Source: Blepharisma stoltei (Eukaryota; Ciliophora; Heterotrichea; Heterotrichida; Blepharismidae). Taken from it: DNA of 64,000 nt. Made by a program: the position numbers and the translations under genes. The notes beneath the pieces were generated by a model. That model saw only the letters and a program-made list of their open reading frames with translations, searched no databases and was not told the origin of the DNA. The stretch covers positions 124,001 to 188,000 of the forward strand of contig CAJZBQ010000051.1 in the NCBI GenBank assembly GCA_914767885.1, in the 5' to 3' direction. Shown here in pieces: positions 32,101-42,793 of the stretch. The number at the start of each line of letters is the position of its first letter. Position 1 is the first letter of the stretch.

Positions 32101-34935
32101 TTGCAATAAAGAGCCTTCTTTTATAACTAAAGCTGCACTATTTAAAGGTGTCACTATTTCAATTGATGAGCCTTTTACTACAGACCATAAAACAGTATCT
32201 TTATCAGATAGCCCTTGAATTCCTATACGGTAAGCTGCATTTGGGCTTGGCTTACCATAAGCAACAGTTTTCTCATATATATTTATAGCTGGGACTGTTT
32301 TTTGTATACAAGTAATTATAATAGATTTTGATGCTGAATTTGTACTGTGGATAGGATTTCATGGACTTTTGGTAATTTTTAGCGTAAATGTATAAATTCC
32401 TCCTACATTTAATGAGTTTGTAGGTACTGTCAATTTTATTGCTGAGGTGTCCTGTATAATATTTGAGCAGTCAGAAGAAGAAACGGTATTATGCGTTGGC
32501 ATGATTTAGTATGGTCTCTACACATTGGGGCATTTTCCCACGTGTGAAAACCAAAATCCCATATGTAGAGTTTCTACACTTAAGTGCTCCACATGTGGAA
32601 TTTTGGTTCCCTAATGTAAAAAATGTCAAATGTATGGAGACCGTGTGAAATTATGCTAACGCATAATACAAGTTCATAGGTAAATCATACTAGATTTTGT
32701 ACCATCAGGATCATAAGAACCACTTGCATCAATAACAAGCTGCTGATTAACTCCTATTTGTCCGTCAGTTCTGTCAAATAAAATTATCGGATCGCTTGAG
32801 TCTGTTTGGCTCATATATTTTTTAATTAAAAATGATAATAATTTTTATTTAATTTTTCTTTTTAAGCATTTTTTTCCCAATTATATTTACGCCATTAATT
32901 TGCCCAATGTTTGGATGGTTAAATCTGCGTCGCCTTCAAGCTTATTTACAGAATCATAGCCATGGACATGAAATGTGATAGTCGATAAAGAAGGCAGGAC
33001 TCCTGGAGGAATAATCAAAGTAAAGCTTGATAATTTATTGCTGCTTCATAAAGAAGTTTCGTCAATGCTTGTCATGTTATTTGTGACTGATGCAATTGAC
33101 CAAGTAATTTTTAAGCTGGAAATCGTGGCACATGCAGAAATTGAGCTTATTGAAAGAGAGTATGATTTAAGTCTTGAAATTGTTTTTGCGATTGTACTGT
33201 CAAATGTAATAGATAGCTTTGGAGCAGCAGTTACTTTAACTGTTTGTGTTATAGATAAAATGTTAAAAGGATTTTTTACTTTAATTGATACAGTAATGAT
33301 TGCTTCAACTAATTTACTTTGTGGAATAGTAATGCTTGCAAAGGTTGAACTATATTCTGTAGAATAGGAAGAAATGGTAGCACTTGCAGGATCAGAAGAA
33401 ATATCTCACTTATACTGCTCATTAGGCCAGCCAGGATCAGTTATCCCATTCAATATAAGATTTTGGCACATAATAATTACTTCCGAAGGGGCTAAAAGTG
33501 CAAACTTAGGCATAGGTGATGAAGATGGATCTGGAATAGGCACTTGGACTGTTACTGAAGGTGTATCACAAGTGTCTGCACGGTTTTTTAAAGCCCCAGC
33601 TATAAATACTGCAGATCCTCCTCCAAAAGTATAGCCTTTTCCTAAATTTACCACCAATTTTGTAAAGTCAGTATTAAAAATACAAGTCGGGCTATACCCA
33701 AATGCAGAATAAGTCGAAGAATCAAATAAATTGGTGCATCCACTACTAGACCCATCAGCAGCCACAGTAAAAGAGAATTGGATTTTTAAAAAATCTGTGG
33801 AAAATGAAGCAGTAATAGAGCTGCTTGATATAGCAGGTGTACATGGGCTTGTATCACAACCGTTAAAAACTCCTGAGATGCTACAGCCACTTTGGCAATC
33901 TAAGCCGCAAGGGCTGCAATTTTGGATCCTTATACAGTATGAGCAGGTGGTTTGACAATTAGCGCAGAGACCATTATCATCTACAAATTGGTTGACTGTG
34001 CAATCAACAAGACATAAGGGATCTAAAGATTTTGGACAAGTAATTTGGTTGCCTACAGTATAATCGTTAGGCCATGCATATGTGTCTAGACCTGGAACAT
34101 AAATTAATTGAAATATTCACCCAACAATGCCATTTCCAATTCTTAGGTCGTCGTAAGAAGGATCATCATAGTGGTATAGAGAGCCAGCAATGGTAGTGCC
34201 TGAAATCCCGATATTATTTGTATATACTGTGGTTGTGTATAGGTATGTGCTGTAAGAAGTAAAGCTATAAGCTTGGGTAATTTTGATAATATTTCAAGTA
34301 TTGTCACCTATACTCATCGTAGCTAAAGTTTGGGTTTGAGAGAATGTTTCAATGCAGTATATTCTACCAAATAAAATATACCCTCCACTAGTTATTTTAA
34401 TATGCATTGACATTTCTCCACTATTATTTCTTTTACTTAGAAGATAATTAGAACCTTGTGAAGAGTCAACTTTAATCCAAAATATTCATGTATGGTCAAA
34501 TGAAAGTAAAATCGACCCTGAACTTTTACTTAAAAATACTTCTGAATTCGGAAAGTAAAGTCCTCTTTGAATTCCTGGTAATGGCAAAGTTTCCGGGTTG
34601 TTATCAATATCAGGTCCGTGAAAAGCATAAAGACTTGGATTATCAGGGTCACCGATTGCGTATTTAAATTGGTGAAAATTAAATATCAATCTCTTAGTGG
34701 AATCTGGGGCTGTGCATGTATAAGGGTTGTCACTGCTAATTGGAGCAGAAGGTATTCAAAGCGTTGGGCATTGGCTCTTACAAATGTATTGATGTAAATA
34801 GCAGCTTGTACATGCTAAAAGACTATAAGTTCATGCTTCCTGGCCAGAGCAGGTCATCAAGTAGCAATAATTGGAATTAGAGAATGAAAATAAGAAAAGC
34901 AGTATAGGTAAACTGGAGAAGATAGTTATTTTCAT
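29130..34935 (-). CDS. REJ/GPS-type polycystin-1-like membrane protein B (1685 aa after excision)
   Basis: This is the paralogue of gene A with the same domain order and nearly the same length. It has a clean signal peptide (ITIFSSLPILLFLFSF), lamin-G-like region, Cys-rich segment, REJ-like signature (IDASGSYDPDG), a Ser-rich linker near 30380-30420, GPS-like CKCKRLGTFTAM, five hydrophobic segments and a basic C-terminus (KRWKRRYNKDK). In-frame TGA occurs at several Trp positions, for example just before the last segment. Four inserts (252, 211, 180 and 105 bp) were removed; the remaining 5058 nt are one open frame. None of the four sits at a position used in gene A. Likely role: a large self-cleaved surface receptor, by analogy with PKD1/REJ proteins. 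Confidence 0.82.
31035..31286. mobile_element. CTCCC-type MITE/IES with TGA duplication, 252 bp
   Basis: TGA-CTCTATTCTTTG at the left and AAGAAGGGAG-TGA at the right; the two ends are inverted repeats of each other (CTCYMTTCTTTR). Removing one TGA plus the element restores Asp-Gly-Asp-Ser-Ala-Lys-Ser, aligned with gene A. There is no TA at either boundary. Confidence 0.85.
31499..31709. mobile_element. CTCCC-type MITE/IES with TAA duplication, 211 bp
   Basis: TAA-CTCCCTCTATAAGCG and CGCTCACAGAGGGGAG-TAA. Excision yields Glu-Lys-Ala-Leu-Ser-Ser-Ile-Thr, aligned with gene A. The right arm also has the internal AATTTTTTTGTTCGCTC hairpin typical of this family. Confidence 0.9.
32487..32666. mobile_element. 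Palindromic MITE/IES, 180 bp, ~30-bp inverted ends, TA-bounded
   Basis: The ends TATTATGCGTTGGCATGATTT and its near-complement at 32641-32668 form imperfect inverted repeats of about 30 bp, followed by GGTCTC/GAGACC. Removing it restores Trp-Thr-Cys-Thr (TGA Trp) of the REJ region. It belongs to a different family from the CTCCC elements. Confidence 0.92.
32803..32907. mobile_element. IES-like insert, 105 bp, flanked by TGTTTGG
   Basis: TGTTTGG lies at 32803-32809 and 32908-32914; removing one copy with the insert gives Leu-Thr-Ile-Gln-Thr-Asp-Ser, aligned with gene A. The insert carries stops in the gene's frame. No TA lies inside the repeat, and the TA-to-TA combinations tried leave a stop or a frameshift. 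Confidence 0.72.
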
Positions 34936-35493
34936 TTATTAATAATCTTTCGCCAAAAATCAAATAAAAATTTTCATATTATTATTCGAGGAAATATTGT
35001 GATTAAATATAAAACTATTTCTTCTGAAAATAGAAAACAGTGGAAATTTAAAATGAATAAACAGTTTCATGCTAAATTTATTTAATAAATAAAATACTGT
35101 TATTTTTACAAGCAGTATCTGAATAATCATATCATTACAGGTTTTTAGCATATTTAGCCAAGCTATTTAATTGAATAAGATAAATATTGATATTTAAGAA
35201 TCATGAGCTTTTTTTAAGAAATATGCCAAGACTATTCAAGGTTTTTTTAAACGCGAAGTATCTAGTTTTAAAAAAAATCACTGCAGTTTTGTATAATTAA
35301 ATTCAAAATTTTACAAAAGCATGCACAATTTTACATATCATTTGCTTTGATCTCATCTTGGCTTCTGCATTCCAAAAAAGACATTGCTAGAAACTTTAGA
35401 ATTTTCACACTTTGAATCATTTGCTTTCAAAAAGAGATTTATACAATTCGCTATATTTTACAGTTTTCTCAGCTCCCACTATTTTTATTATAA
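34936..35493. other. Intergenic region, divergent promoters
   Basis: This AT-rich region lies between the start of gene B (minus) and the coiled-coil gene (plus). The 34960-35151 reverse frame has no support and no homologue nearby. Promoters for both genes must lie here; no specific element could be recognised. Confidence 0.45.
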
Positions 35494-36303
35494 ATGTCTT
35501 ATAAATTTTTACAGTCTCAAAATCGAGACCGTTCACGCCGCCAACAAAACCCTCAAATCCCTACCAAATCATTCTCATTTATTGTCACAAAGTCTGCAAA
35601 CCCTTCAAACCCCACCCAGCAAAATTTTGCAACCAAGCCTAAACAAATTCAAAATTCGCCTAATATAAATCCTCGAAATCTCGAAGCAGGGAAATATCTC
35701 TATATAAAAAACCAAAAATTAATATCAAGTCAAGACAATTTAATTCCTTCAAATGAAAAAGTCCAGTCAATTCCTTCATATGACGATTTATGTCAGCCTG
35801 AAAGCTTAAGTAATCATGAATCTGATCATAGTTTATTAATAAGTGATAGGCTTGGCCACGTTACAGGAGTGGATTCTTACTCACATTTGAGTACTGAAGA
35901 AGCTAAAGTATTGACTCAAGTAAGAGATCAGCAACCTAAAGCTGAACTGAGAAGCTCGCCAATTATTTTTTCATCAGTGTCATCAAGGCACTCAAGTCCA
36001 AAAAAAGTTGATAGGTAGATTTTATTTAGTATTGCTCAAAAAACTAATGAGCTTGAAGCTATATTTAAAGAAGAAATCGAAAAATACAAAAAACTTGAAA
36101 AAATCTATAACGACCTATTAGAAAAGCATACAGAATCTGAAACGAGCAACGAAAAGCTAATCCAAAACCTTTCTAAAGAGATAAACCGCTTAAAAACTCA
36201 TCAAGAGCCAACAAAACCTCAAGAAAATCCTACACTTTCTTTAGTGTTAGAAGAAATAAAGCTTATTAAAGAGAGATTGGATATTATTGAAAAATCTCAA
36301 TAA
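35494..36303 (+). CDS. Coiled-coil protein of unknown function (one 15-nt intron)
   Basis: ATG at 35494. The first ~170 codons are polar and low in complexity (Gln, Asn, Ser, Pro), then a 15-nt intron (36015-36029), then a ~90-residue helical tail with heptads (IAQKTNELEAIFKEEIEKYK) ending at TAA 36301-36303. Splicing gives Lys-Val-Asp-Ser-Ile-Ala-Gln; unspliced, the frame ends at the TAG that overlaps the intron start. The segment GKYLYIKNQK is not recognised as a domain. The convergent neighbour (RasGEF) stops only 10 bp away. Product ~264 aa; function unknown. Confidence 0.75.
36015..36029 (+). other. 15-nt spliceosomal intron
   Basis: GTAGATTTTATTTAG, the size and GT..TAG form typical of heterotr. 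ciliate mini-introns. Its removal joins two otherwise out-of-frame coding blocks. Confidence 0.85.
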
Positions 36304-36313
36304 TAATGATAAA

Positions 36314-37935
36314 CTAGTTAGTTACAGGCTCCAGATTTTTGGCTTGTCTAAACAATGCATCTTCATCACATTGAAAATCTTGTGCTTTTAAATATTGATA
36401 AAGCATTTTTATTGGATGGAAAACCAGGATTTGTTGTTGGTAGTTAGTTATTCTTTCCAGCACATCTGCAGTCGCTTTATGTTTGCTTACATTAATTAGC
36501 CCTGACTCAAGCTTATCTTTTCTTCTTATATCATTTTGGTTCAACTCTTGTCTTAGGGCTAAAAAACATGGGACTTTGCAATTATTCGTAACCATTTCTT
36601 GTCTGACAGCAACAAAATTTGAGTCATAAATTTCTTCTAGTTTTTGCCACATGCCTCGATGGGTTGCGCTTTTTTTGACTTCTTTACAAGTAGCATCCAG
36701 TGCTCTAATAGTGTCACTTTTTAATGCTGAATTAATAATAAAAGGGCTCTCAAAATTATTTATCACGGTTAAACACTCTGTCGCAACTTCTAAAAGCTTT
36801 TTAACAATTTTTACTCGATTATTAAAATCTGATTGTGACACAATAGCATTCAATATCAGCCCCCTACAGCTAGCAAACCTTTTAGAAATCGCTAAAACAT
36901 TTGGAGCTAGAGTTTCTTTATCATTTTTTTCCCAATTCCTCGATAAAAGTTCTCCAATGCCTACAGCTTTAAGCATATCGCTTTCTATAAGCGACAATTG
37001 CCTCGCTATACAATTTTAATTAAATTACCAATCAAAAATATTTTAAAACTTTATAGTAAAATTCAAAGCGAAATTTTATATTTCTGTTGGGCTTCATAGG
37101 AGAAGTGGCTCCATTTTAAAGTCAATTTCTTTAGGTAGCTGTGGCGGAGGAGGCTCTCTTAAATCTCCAAATGTAACTTTATATTCTTTTTCTTCTTCAT
37201 CTAAGCTCGCTAAAGATTGTAAAATAGGTTTGCAGTTATTTTTAGTAAAGGTGTCTGATGTAGAGTCTCTTAGGTCTTCTAAAAACCGTTGAAGCATAGC
37301 TTTGATGCCTTTTTGTTCCTTAAAATGCATAGGCCATAATTTTATTCATTTTTTTTAATATTATTTTTATAGTGAATTTCCCAATAATTTTTTATTATTA
37401 ACATTTACCTTATTTTTATAAAAAAGAATAAGCTTGCAACCTTGCTTTGGATACTCCTGACTTTTTTCATTTGAAAAGTTTTAAATTCACTTGCACTCAT
37501 AAGCGGTGGGATTGGAACTCTATGTCTTTGTATTAGAGCTTCTAATAGCTCTTTCGGAGAAGAATATATAGGAAATGTATAAAACACGATATTAGATAAT
37601 TCAGTAGTTCCTTCATCAGTGATTTTTTCAATTAATTTCAAAAATGTTGCACCTACAAGTTCTTGGTCTGGAGAAAATTCTACGTTAAAAGGAGAGTCTG
37701 GCTCATCAAACTTGTAGACAGAGTCTTTTGATTTTACTGTAAAAATATCTCGGCATAGCTCACGAAAATGTTCTGGTAAGTAATCTAAGTTTCTTTCTAA
37801 ATCGTCGTCAAGAATATCTACAGGCTCTCCGTATTCTTCTTCCATACGGGCATTTTCTTCAATCAAAAATTGGAATAATTCAGTAAGATCTCGCCCGTCT
37901 GAAAGTTTTACCTGTATATTCCCTAAACTAGACAT
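36314..37935 (-). CDS. Ras guanine-nucleotide exchange factor (RasGEF_N + CDC25 domain)
   Basis: After removing IESs 37343-37416 and 37007-37078 the frame is 1476 nt (491 aa) with stop TAG at 36314. Residues ~60-190 hold a RasGEF N-terminal (REM) module (VFYTFPIYSSPKELLEALI, then KVASLFFFIKLW). Residues ~245-490 hold a CDC25-type catalytic domain (ARQLSLIESDML, then NVLAISKRF and a long helix with TECLTVINNF). Such proteins load GTP onto Ras-family GTPases at membranes. A TGA codon at the LLLWSPTEI site is Trp. The two IES junctions fall at conserved positions (Leu-Trp, and Glu-Ile|Ala-Arg-Gln), which supports the excisions. There is no C1, PH or DH domain. Confidence 0.85.
37007..37078. mobile_element. 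TA-bounded IES, 72 bp, in RasGEF gene
   Basis: It carries in-frame stops. Joining TA 37007-37008 with TA 37079-37080 gives Thr-Glu-Ile-Ala-Arg-Gln-Leu-Ser-Leu-Ile-Glu, the canonical start of a CDC25 domain. Confidence 0.88.
37343..37416. mobile_element. TA-bounded IES, 74 bp, in RasGEF gene
   Basis: Excision between TA at 37343-37344 and TA at 37417-37418 continues the REM helix (Leu-Phe-Phe-Phe-Ile-Lys-Leu-Trp) into the next ORF. The right end lies in TATA, so a 2-bp slide is possible. Confidence 0.82.
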
Positions 37936-38104
37936 TTTATTACAGAAAATTTCAAATTTTTAGCTTAAATTTTAACCTTTTTAACTACTTGCAGAATAAA
38001 TGTAATTAAAATTAAATTTTTTAAACAAAAATTAGTTTTAAGTTAATTTTTAATTAATAGAATATGGATCAGCTGAAACTTATATATAAAATTTCATAAA
38101 CAAA

Positions 38105-39415
38105 ATGGACAGCGGCTATTGACTTAAAGAAATAACTTACGAGGGCAGAAAATACAAAATTCTATTGCAAAGCTATAATGGTCCTTGCCCACTTTTGGCA
38201 ATTGCAAACGTATTGATTTTACGCGGGGAATTAAAAATCCACTCAGATTATTCTAATGTTACACATGATATGTTAACTTCATTAGTCGCCAATGTGATAA
38301 GCAATTCTGATCCAAATTTGCAGCGAAAAAATACCTTAGCAGAAGTCGCTGCTTTACGCGTAGAAAATGCTTTGATCCTTCTTACAACTTTACAAGTAGG
38401 TCTAGATGTCAATGTGAGATTTAATGATATTCATGGCTTTGAGCATACCCCAGAAAGCGACGTATTTCTTTTGTTAAATATTCCTTTATTACATGGGTGA
38501 ATTGTAGACCCTCAAACGGAAGCTTCTCGAGCTATTGGAGATTTAAGTTACAATCAGCTTCAAGAAGTTTTAGTTAGCTGCATAGAAATAGAGGGAAAAC
38601 AAGTTATGACGAAAGAAGACTGAGAATTAAAAAACAAAGGAAAATTAATTGAAGAGTTTTTAAGTAACTCAGCAAGCCAATTAACTGAAGAAGGACTGAA
38701 ACGGTTAAAAACAGAATTAGAAGATGGGAAATTATATGTCTTGTTTAGAAATAATCATTTTTCAACACTTTTAAAAAGAAAAGGTGAAATTTATTTGCTA
38801 GCTACAGATTTAGGATTTAGAGAAGCCAAAAAATTCGTTTGGGAACATATGGATGCCATATCAGGTAACAATAAATGGTGTGATTCAGAATTTAATGAAG
38901 TAGAAGAAAGCGAAGTTATTTCTTTTAACTCAATGAATCAGCAAAGCCCAGCCCCACACCCAGAAAACTATGAAGAAAATATGCTAATAGATGAAGCAAA
39001 ACAAAAAAATATTGAAGAAGATGCAAGCTTAGCTTTAGCATTAGCCTTAGCTTATAATGAAGAAGAATGAGAATCTGACGAAATAAAAAAAAATAATGAA
39101 AAAGAAATAGAAGAAATGAAGAAAAAAGAAGACGAAAATAAGAAGATAGAAGACGAAAAACAAATTAAAGAAGAATTGGACAAGAAAAAGAAAGAAGAAG
39201 AAACCAAGAAAAAAGAAGAAAATAAAAAGAAAGAAGAAGAAATCAAGAAAAAAGAAGAAAATAAAAAGAAAGAAGAAGAAAGCAAGAGAAAAGAAGAAAA
39301 AGAAAAATCGATAAAAGAAAGTAATGATAACAAAAAAAGAAGATCAAAGAAAAATGAAAGTAATGAGTCAGGACAAGTGAAAAAGAAAAAAAGCAGGGCC
39401 TGCAGCGTTTTTTAG
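38105..39415 (+). CDS. MINDY-family deubiquitinase (K48-specific type)
   Basis: 436 aa, uninterrupted, with several TGA-Trp codons. Tyr-Trp-Leu-Lys-Glu-Ile at residues 5-10 (Trp from TGA) and QSYNGPCPLLAIANVL at 22-37 match the start of the MINDY-1/2 (FAM63) catalytic domain. Cys28 is the expected nucleophile, and the His of NNHFSTL (about residue 218) the catalytic base. DVNVRFNDIHGFEHTP and the Leu-Leu-His-Gly-Trp-Ile-Val-Asp-Pro block are also family features. MINDY enzymes trim K48-linked ubiquitin chains. The C-terminal ~120 residues hold an Ala/Leu UIM-like helix (EEDASLALALALAYNEEE), then a long Lys/Glu run, and end in Cys-Ser-Val-Phe, a possible prenylation box. Stop TAG 39413-39415. 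Confidence 0.92.
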
Positions 39416-39506
39416 GTAGTTAATAATTTGCGATAATAAATTAATTAATTTCTGAAAATTCATTTTGTCATAATTAAATTGTTAAGAAAACCAAAAATAT
39501 AGAAAT

Positions 39507-40658
39507 ATGGAGCCAGACCCTAAAAAATTAGGTGAATCCTTAGAAATAGCAATGAGAGAAGGAAACTTCACTGAAGCTTTAAAACTTATAGATGCCTTAC
39601 AAAGCACAGGTGCTGAGGTCAAGTTTAAGATGGTACCCAAAATGCGTCAAAAAATCCCTTCAGCTCCTATACAAAAAAGACCTGCTAATAAAGAGCCGCA
39701 AAAAATAGATCCGCCCCCTTCAAATGGTTTACTAGAAAATTATCCGTGAAATAATCAACCAAAAATTCCCAAGAAAAATGATATTCATGAAAAAATTCCA
39801 CCTCAAAAAATAAATGACCCTCAAAATAACCTTCAACAAATTCCACCTCAAAAAATAAATGACCCTCAAAATAACCTTCAACAAATTCCACCTCCTCCTT
39901 TAAACAAAGTATACAACCCTCCTCCAAATCTTGCTCAAAATTTTCAGCCTGTGAATATTGCTGAAGCTCTAGATTCTGGTCTCCCTGATTTGCCTTATGG
40001 TTTACATCAAATTAATCCTATGGCAATTCCTAAAGCATTTTTTAGACCTCCTGAACCTCTTAGAAATCCTGAACCTCCTGGACCTGGTATATTTCCTAAG
40101 GCTCCTCCAGTGCCTCCATCTCCTAGCTATCATGATCCTAATTTAATGCCTCGATTTTCTGAGCCTGCCTTATATAGACCTTTTGAGCCTGCTATATTTC
40201 CTAGACCATCTGAGCCTATCTGACCTCAAAAAGCTCCTGATCTCAATAGACAGCCTAATCCCGCTATATTTCCTAAAGCTCCAGAACCAGCTCAAAAGTC
40301 TTTTGAGCCTATTAAGCCCATTAAGCCACCTCCAAATCTCCTCGTTCAAAATAACACACTTATAATCCCACAACAAAAAAATCCAGGCCCTCAAGATTTT
40401 TTCCAAAATTTCGAACATCCTCAAGCAAAACTCGCAAATATAAATATTCCTAATGAAATAGAAATACCTGAGGCAGATAATCCGTCTCCAAACAAATATT
40501 TAGACGATAGTCCAGAAGCAAGGATGAAAAAACTGCAAGAAAATACTGAAAAAATCTATAAGACATTATTAGAGTGGGGATGTGATGAAGAAAAAGCAAG
40601 AAAAATATCCAAACAAGTAAGCACCATTGAAGCAGCAGGGGAAAAATATTTTGGCTAG
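39507..40658 (+). CDS. Proline-rich protein with C-terminal UBA-like segment
   Basis: 383 aa. The N-terminal ~45 residues are helical (EIAMREGNFTEALKLIDAL). The middle ~280 residues are Pro/Asn/Gln-rich with PEP/PKAP motifs and an exact 15-residue tandem duplication. The last ~45 residues are helical (LLEWGCDEEKARKI), resembling a UBA-type three-helix end. TGA is Trp at least twice. It lies 91 bp downstream of the MINDY gene on the same strand. Function unknown; a ubiquitin-linked adaptor is only a guess from the tail and the neighbour. Confidence 0.7.
39795..39884 (+). repeat. 45-bp tandem duplication (2 copies) in coding DNA
   Basis: Two copies of a 45-nt unit encoding IPPQKINDPQNNLQQ stand head to tail. 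They are nearly identical at DNA level, so the duplication is recent. Confidence 0.9.
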
Positions 40659-40733
40659 TTTAATTATAAAATAAGATATTTTGCTAAGAAATGGTCTAGA
40701 TTATTTTTGATTAATAAATTGGTGAAGAATAAA

Positions 40734-42439
40734 TTAAATTTGAAGCCTTTTCTGTGCCAAAGCTGACCTATTTTTATGGTTATTTTTCATTTGATTTTCC
40801 AGAAAATCAGGAAATCCTGGGTTTGGGATCAAATTTATATATTGCTGCAGTCTGATGCTCCCTTTTCCAGGCTCAGATAGTCTTCTTTTTTCTTCCAAAA
40901 CATCAGAAATTCTATATAATTTTTACAAATTTACTTCAAAATCTAGTGCAGGACAAACTTTTGTCTCTTCAGTCGCAATTAATGATATAAACTCAAGGAC
41001 ACTTACCTCTCTATCACCATTTATATCAAATATGTCAAACATCCTCTGGTGGACTGTTTCTTTCTAATTAAAATTTACATCATAATACCCTTCAATATAA
41101 TCTATAAATTCCCATATGCTTACACTCGAACTGTTATTTATTGACATTCTGTTAAAAATTCTTTGGGTTATTGTAGGACAATAACGGCCTAAAATGATAG
41201 GAGAAGCTTCTTTAAAAGAGGCAGAGGTTACATGAAAAATCCTGTCGTTACATATAGAGTCTATATCACATGCCAAAAGGAAGGTAGATGCTGCGTATTT
41301 AAGAAGGTTTATATCAAAGCCAGGCTTAAAATCGTAGGATTTTAGCTCAGGTTTTAAAAGAAGCCATTGAGTGTCTAGGATTTTTGAATAATTTAAATAA
41401 TTTGAAGAAATTCTTTTGACTGAAAGCTCGTTTCCAAAAGAAATTACTTTGTATTTTGGGAGGTTAAAGTGGTTGCATAAAAAAGCTGCGGAAAATTCGC
41501 CTAGAAGAATGTAGGAAATTGCCAGGAGAATATCAGGGAATTTTTGGGTAAAAGGCAGCTTTATATGCTGTGCTGGATTAAGCTTGGTGTCTGTTTTTAT
41601 CTCTTTTTATATATGTTTTATTAATAAATAATTATATAAAATTCTTTAAATTTTACAGTAAATTGCTCTTGATTTTTCATATCAGGCAATGATTGTGAGC
41701 TTAAATCCATAAATTTTGAAGTATTTTCATGGCATAAAGGAATTATTCCATTACTCATAGCAAATATATCATTTGTTATAAATGGAAAAAAGGGGCTCTC
41801 AAAATAAATAAAAATATCTTTTGCTGAAATATCAGTCCCACTATTCCTATTATAAATTTCAAAACAAAGTTTTAACTGATTTGACAAAATATTTGTCAAA
41901 ATATATGTTGATATAAATTCTTCGAAAAATTGCTCATTAAAGGTGGGGTATCTTTTAAAGAAAAATTTGTTAAGAGGCTCTGCTAATACAGAACAATAGC
42001 CTTTTTGGTTTATATAATTAATAATTCTTGGGTCTTTATGCTTTAGTAGCAATTTTTTTGGGGTTGAAGAGTTAATTGTCGAAAAAGCTGATTGAATTTG
42101 TTTCCGGATATCACTACTTACCTGTATAGGGATATTTGGAAGTATCGAATTTAAATGTCTTGCTACATGCAGAAACAGTGTAATATGTTCATATACAAAA
42201 TCATGCTTTATTGGTGAAATTTTCTTATTATTAGGAATATTCCATTCAGGGCTTTCTAAAGGGTTTATTTTAGAAAATAATACATATAGAGTACAGGAGA
42301 TCACAGAAATTCTATTTTTTCTGAAATATTTAGTATTGACAATTCCTATTCTTACACTATAAGGCAAAAAGACAGAAAAAATAATTTGCTATCTTGAGAA
42401 TTTATTCAAAAAGGCTAGGCTTTTAGGTCTAATGGCCAT
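40734..42439 (-). CDS. EF-hand protein (two 15-nt introns, two short IESs)
   Basis: ATG 42437-42439, stop TAA 40734-40736. With introns 41064-41078 and 40912-40926 and candidate IESs 42360-42389 and 41598-41632 removed, 1611 nt remain (536 aa). The N-terminal ~400 residues are helical and not recognised. Around residue 410 a degenerate EF-hand (RIFNRMSINNSSSVSIWEFI) is followed by a canonical one (MFDIFDINGDREVSVLEFI) with Asp, Asn, Asp and Glu at calcium-binding positions. This arrangement recalls the EF-hand end of TBC-type RabGAPs, but no TBC signature was found. Likely a calcium-regulated protein. The upstream ORF 42452-42793 ends only 12 bp away and might be part of the same gene. Confidence 0.7.
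40912..40926 (-). other. 15-nt intron in EF-hand gene
   Basis: The reverse strand reads GTAAAAATTATATAG. Removal joins Glu-Val-Asn-Leu to Ile-Ser-Asp-Val; unspliced there is a TAA. Confidence 0.82.
41064..41078 (-). other. 15-nt intron in EF-hand gene
   Basis: The reverse strand reads GTAAATTTTAATTAG. Removal leads straight into the canonical EF-hand loop; unspliced the frame hits TAG. Confidence 0.88.
41598..41632. mobile_element. Candidate minimal TA-bounded IES, 35 bp
   Basis: Joins Glu-Phe-Tyr-Ile to Lys-Thr-Asp in frame where the AT-rich stretch would stop translation. It is unusually short, and the ends are chosen only by frame. Confidence 0.5.
42360..42389. mobile_element. Candidate minimal TA-bounded IES, 30 bp
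   Basis: It contains the in-frame TAG that separates the only upstream ATG (42437-42439) from the long ORF. TA-to-TA removal gives Phe-Ser-Arg-Tyr-Ser-Val-Arg. There is no GT..AG pair of 15-16 nt that would do the same. Confidence 0.45.
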
Positions 42440-42451
42440 AATCTAATTAAT

Positions 42452-42793
42452 TTAATTTATTCTTACACGGTTTATAGCTTGTCCTCGTGATAACGGAGAT
42501 GAATTAGAAATTGCTCTCCTATGATTTTTAGGCTGATTTATAGGACTTCTGAATAGGTGAGTTGTATTTCTTATTCTTATATTTTTATTTCGAGATTTAA
42601 GCATCGCTGTACGGTCAAAAGAAGGGAGCTCAGAGTAAATAAAATCCTTGTAATGGAGAAATCCTTCTTTTTGCGTATATAGGCCTATTTTTTTAAGTTT
42701 TGATTTTATTTTTTTGCGGTTGGTGGGTCGAAGAAGCATATCGGTGAGCTGAAGCTTTACAAAATCTTCTTGGCTTTGTCGTAAAAAATCCAT
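42452..42793 (-). CDS. Small basic protein, unknown (113 aa)
   Basis: The open frame starts at ATG 42791-42793. The N-terminal ~50 residues are helical (DFLRQSQEDFVKLQLTDMLL), followed by a basic, Arg/Asn/Ser-rich tail. It lies 12 bp upstream of the EF-hand gene on the same strand, so it could be an N-terminal exon of that gene separated by a missed IES rather than an independent gene. No family is recognised. Confidence 0.5.
   Translation of the reverse strand: MDFLRQSQEDFVKLQLTDMLLRPTNRKKIKSKLKKIGLYTQKEGFLHYKDFIYSELPSFDRTAMLKSRNKNIRIRNTTHLFRSPINQPKNHRRAISNSSPLSRGQAINRVRIN

Noticed and set aside
35384-35668. Overlapping ORF upstream of the 35494 gene
   Set aside because: Frame-shifted relative to the spliced coiled-coil gene and without a second exon; low-complexity chance ORF.
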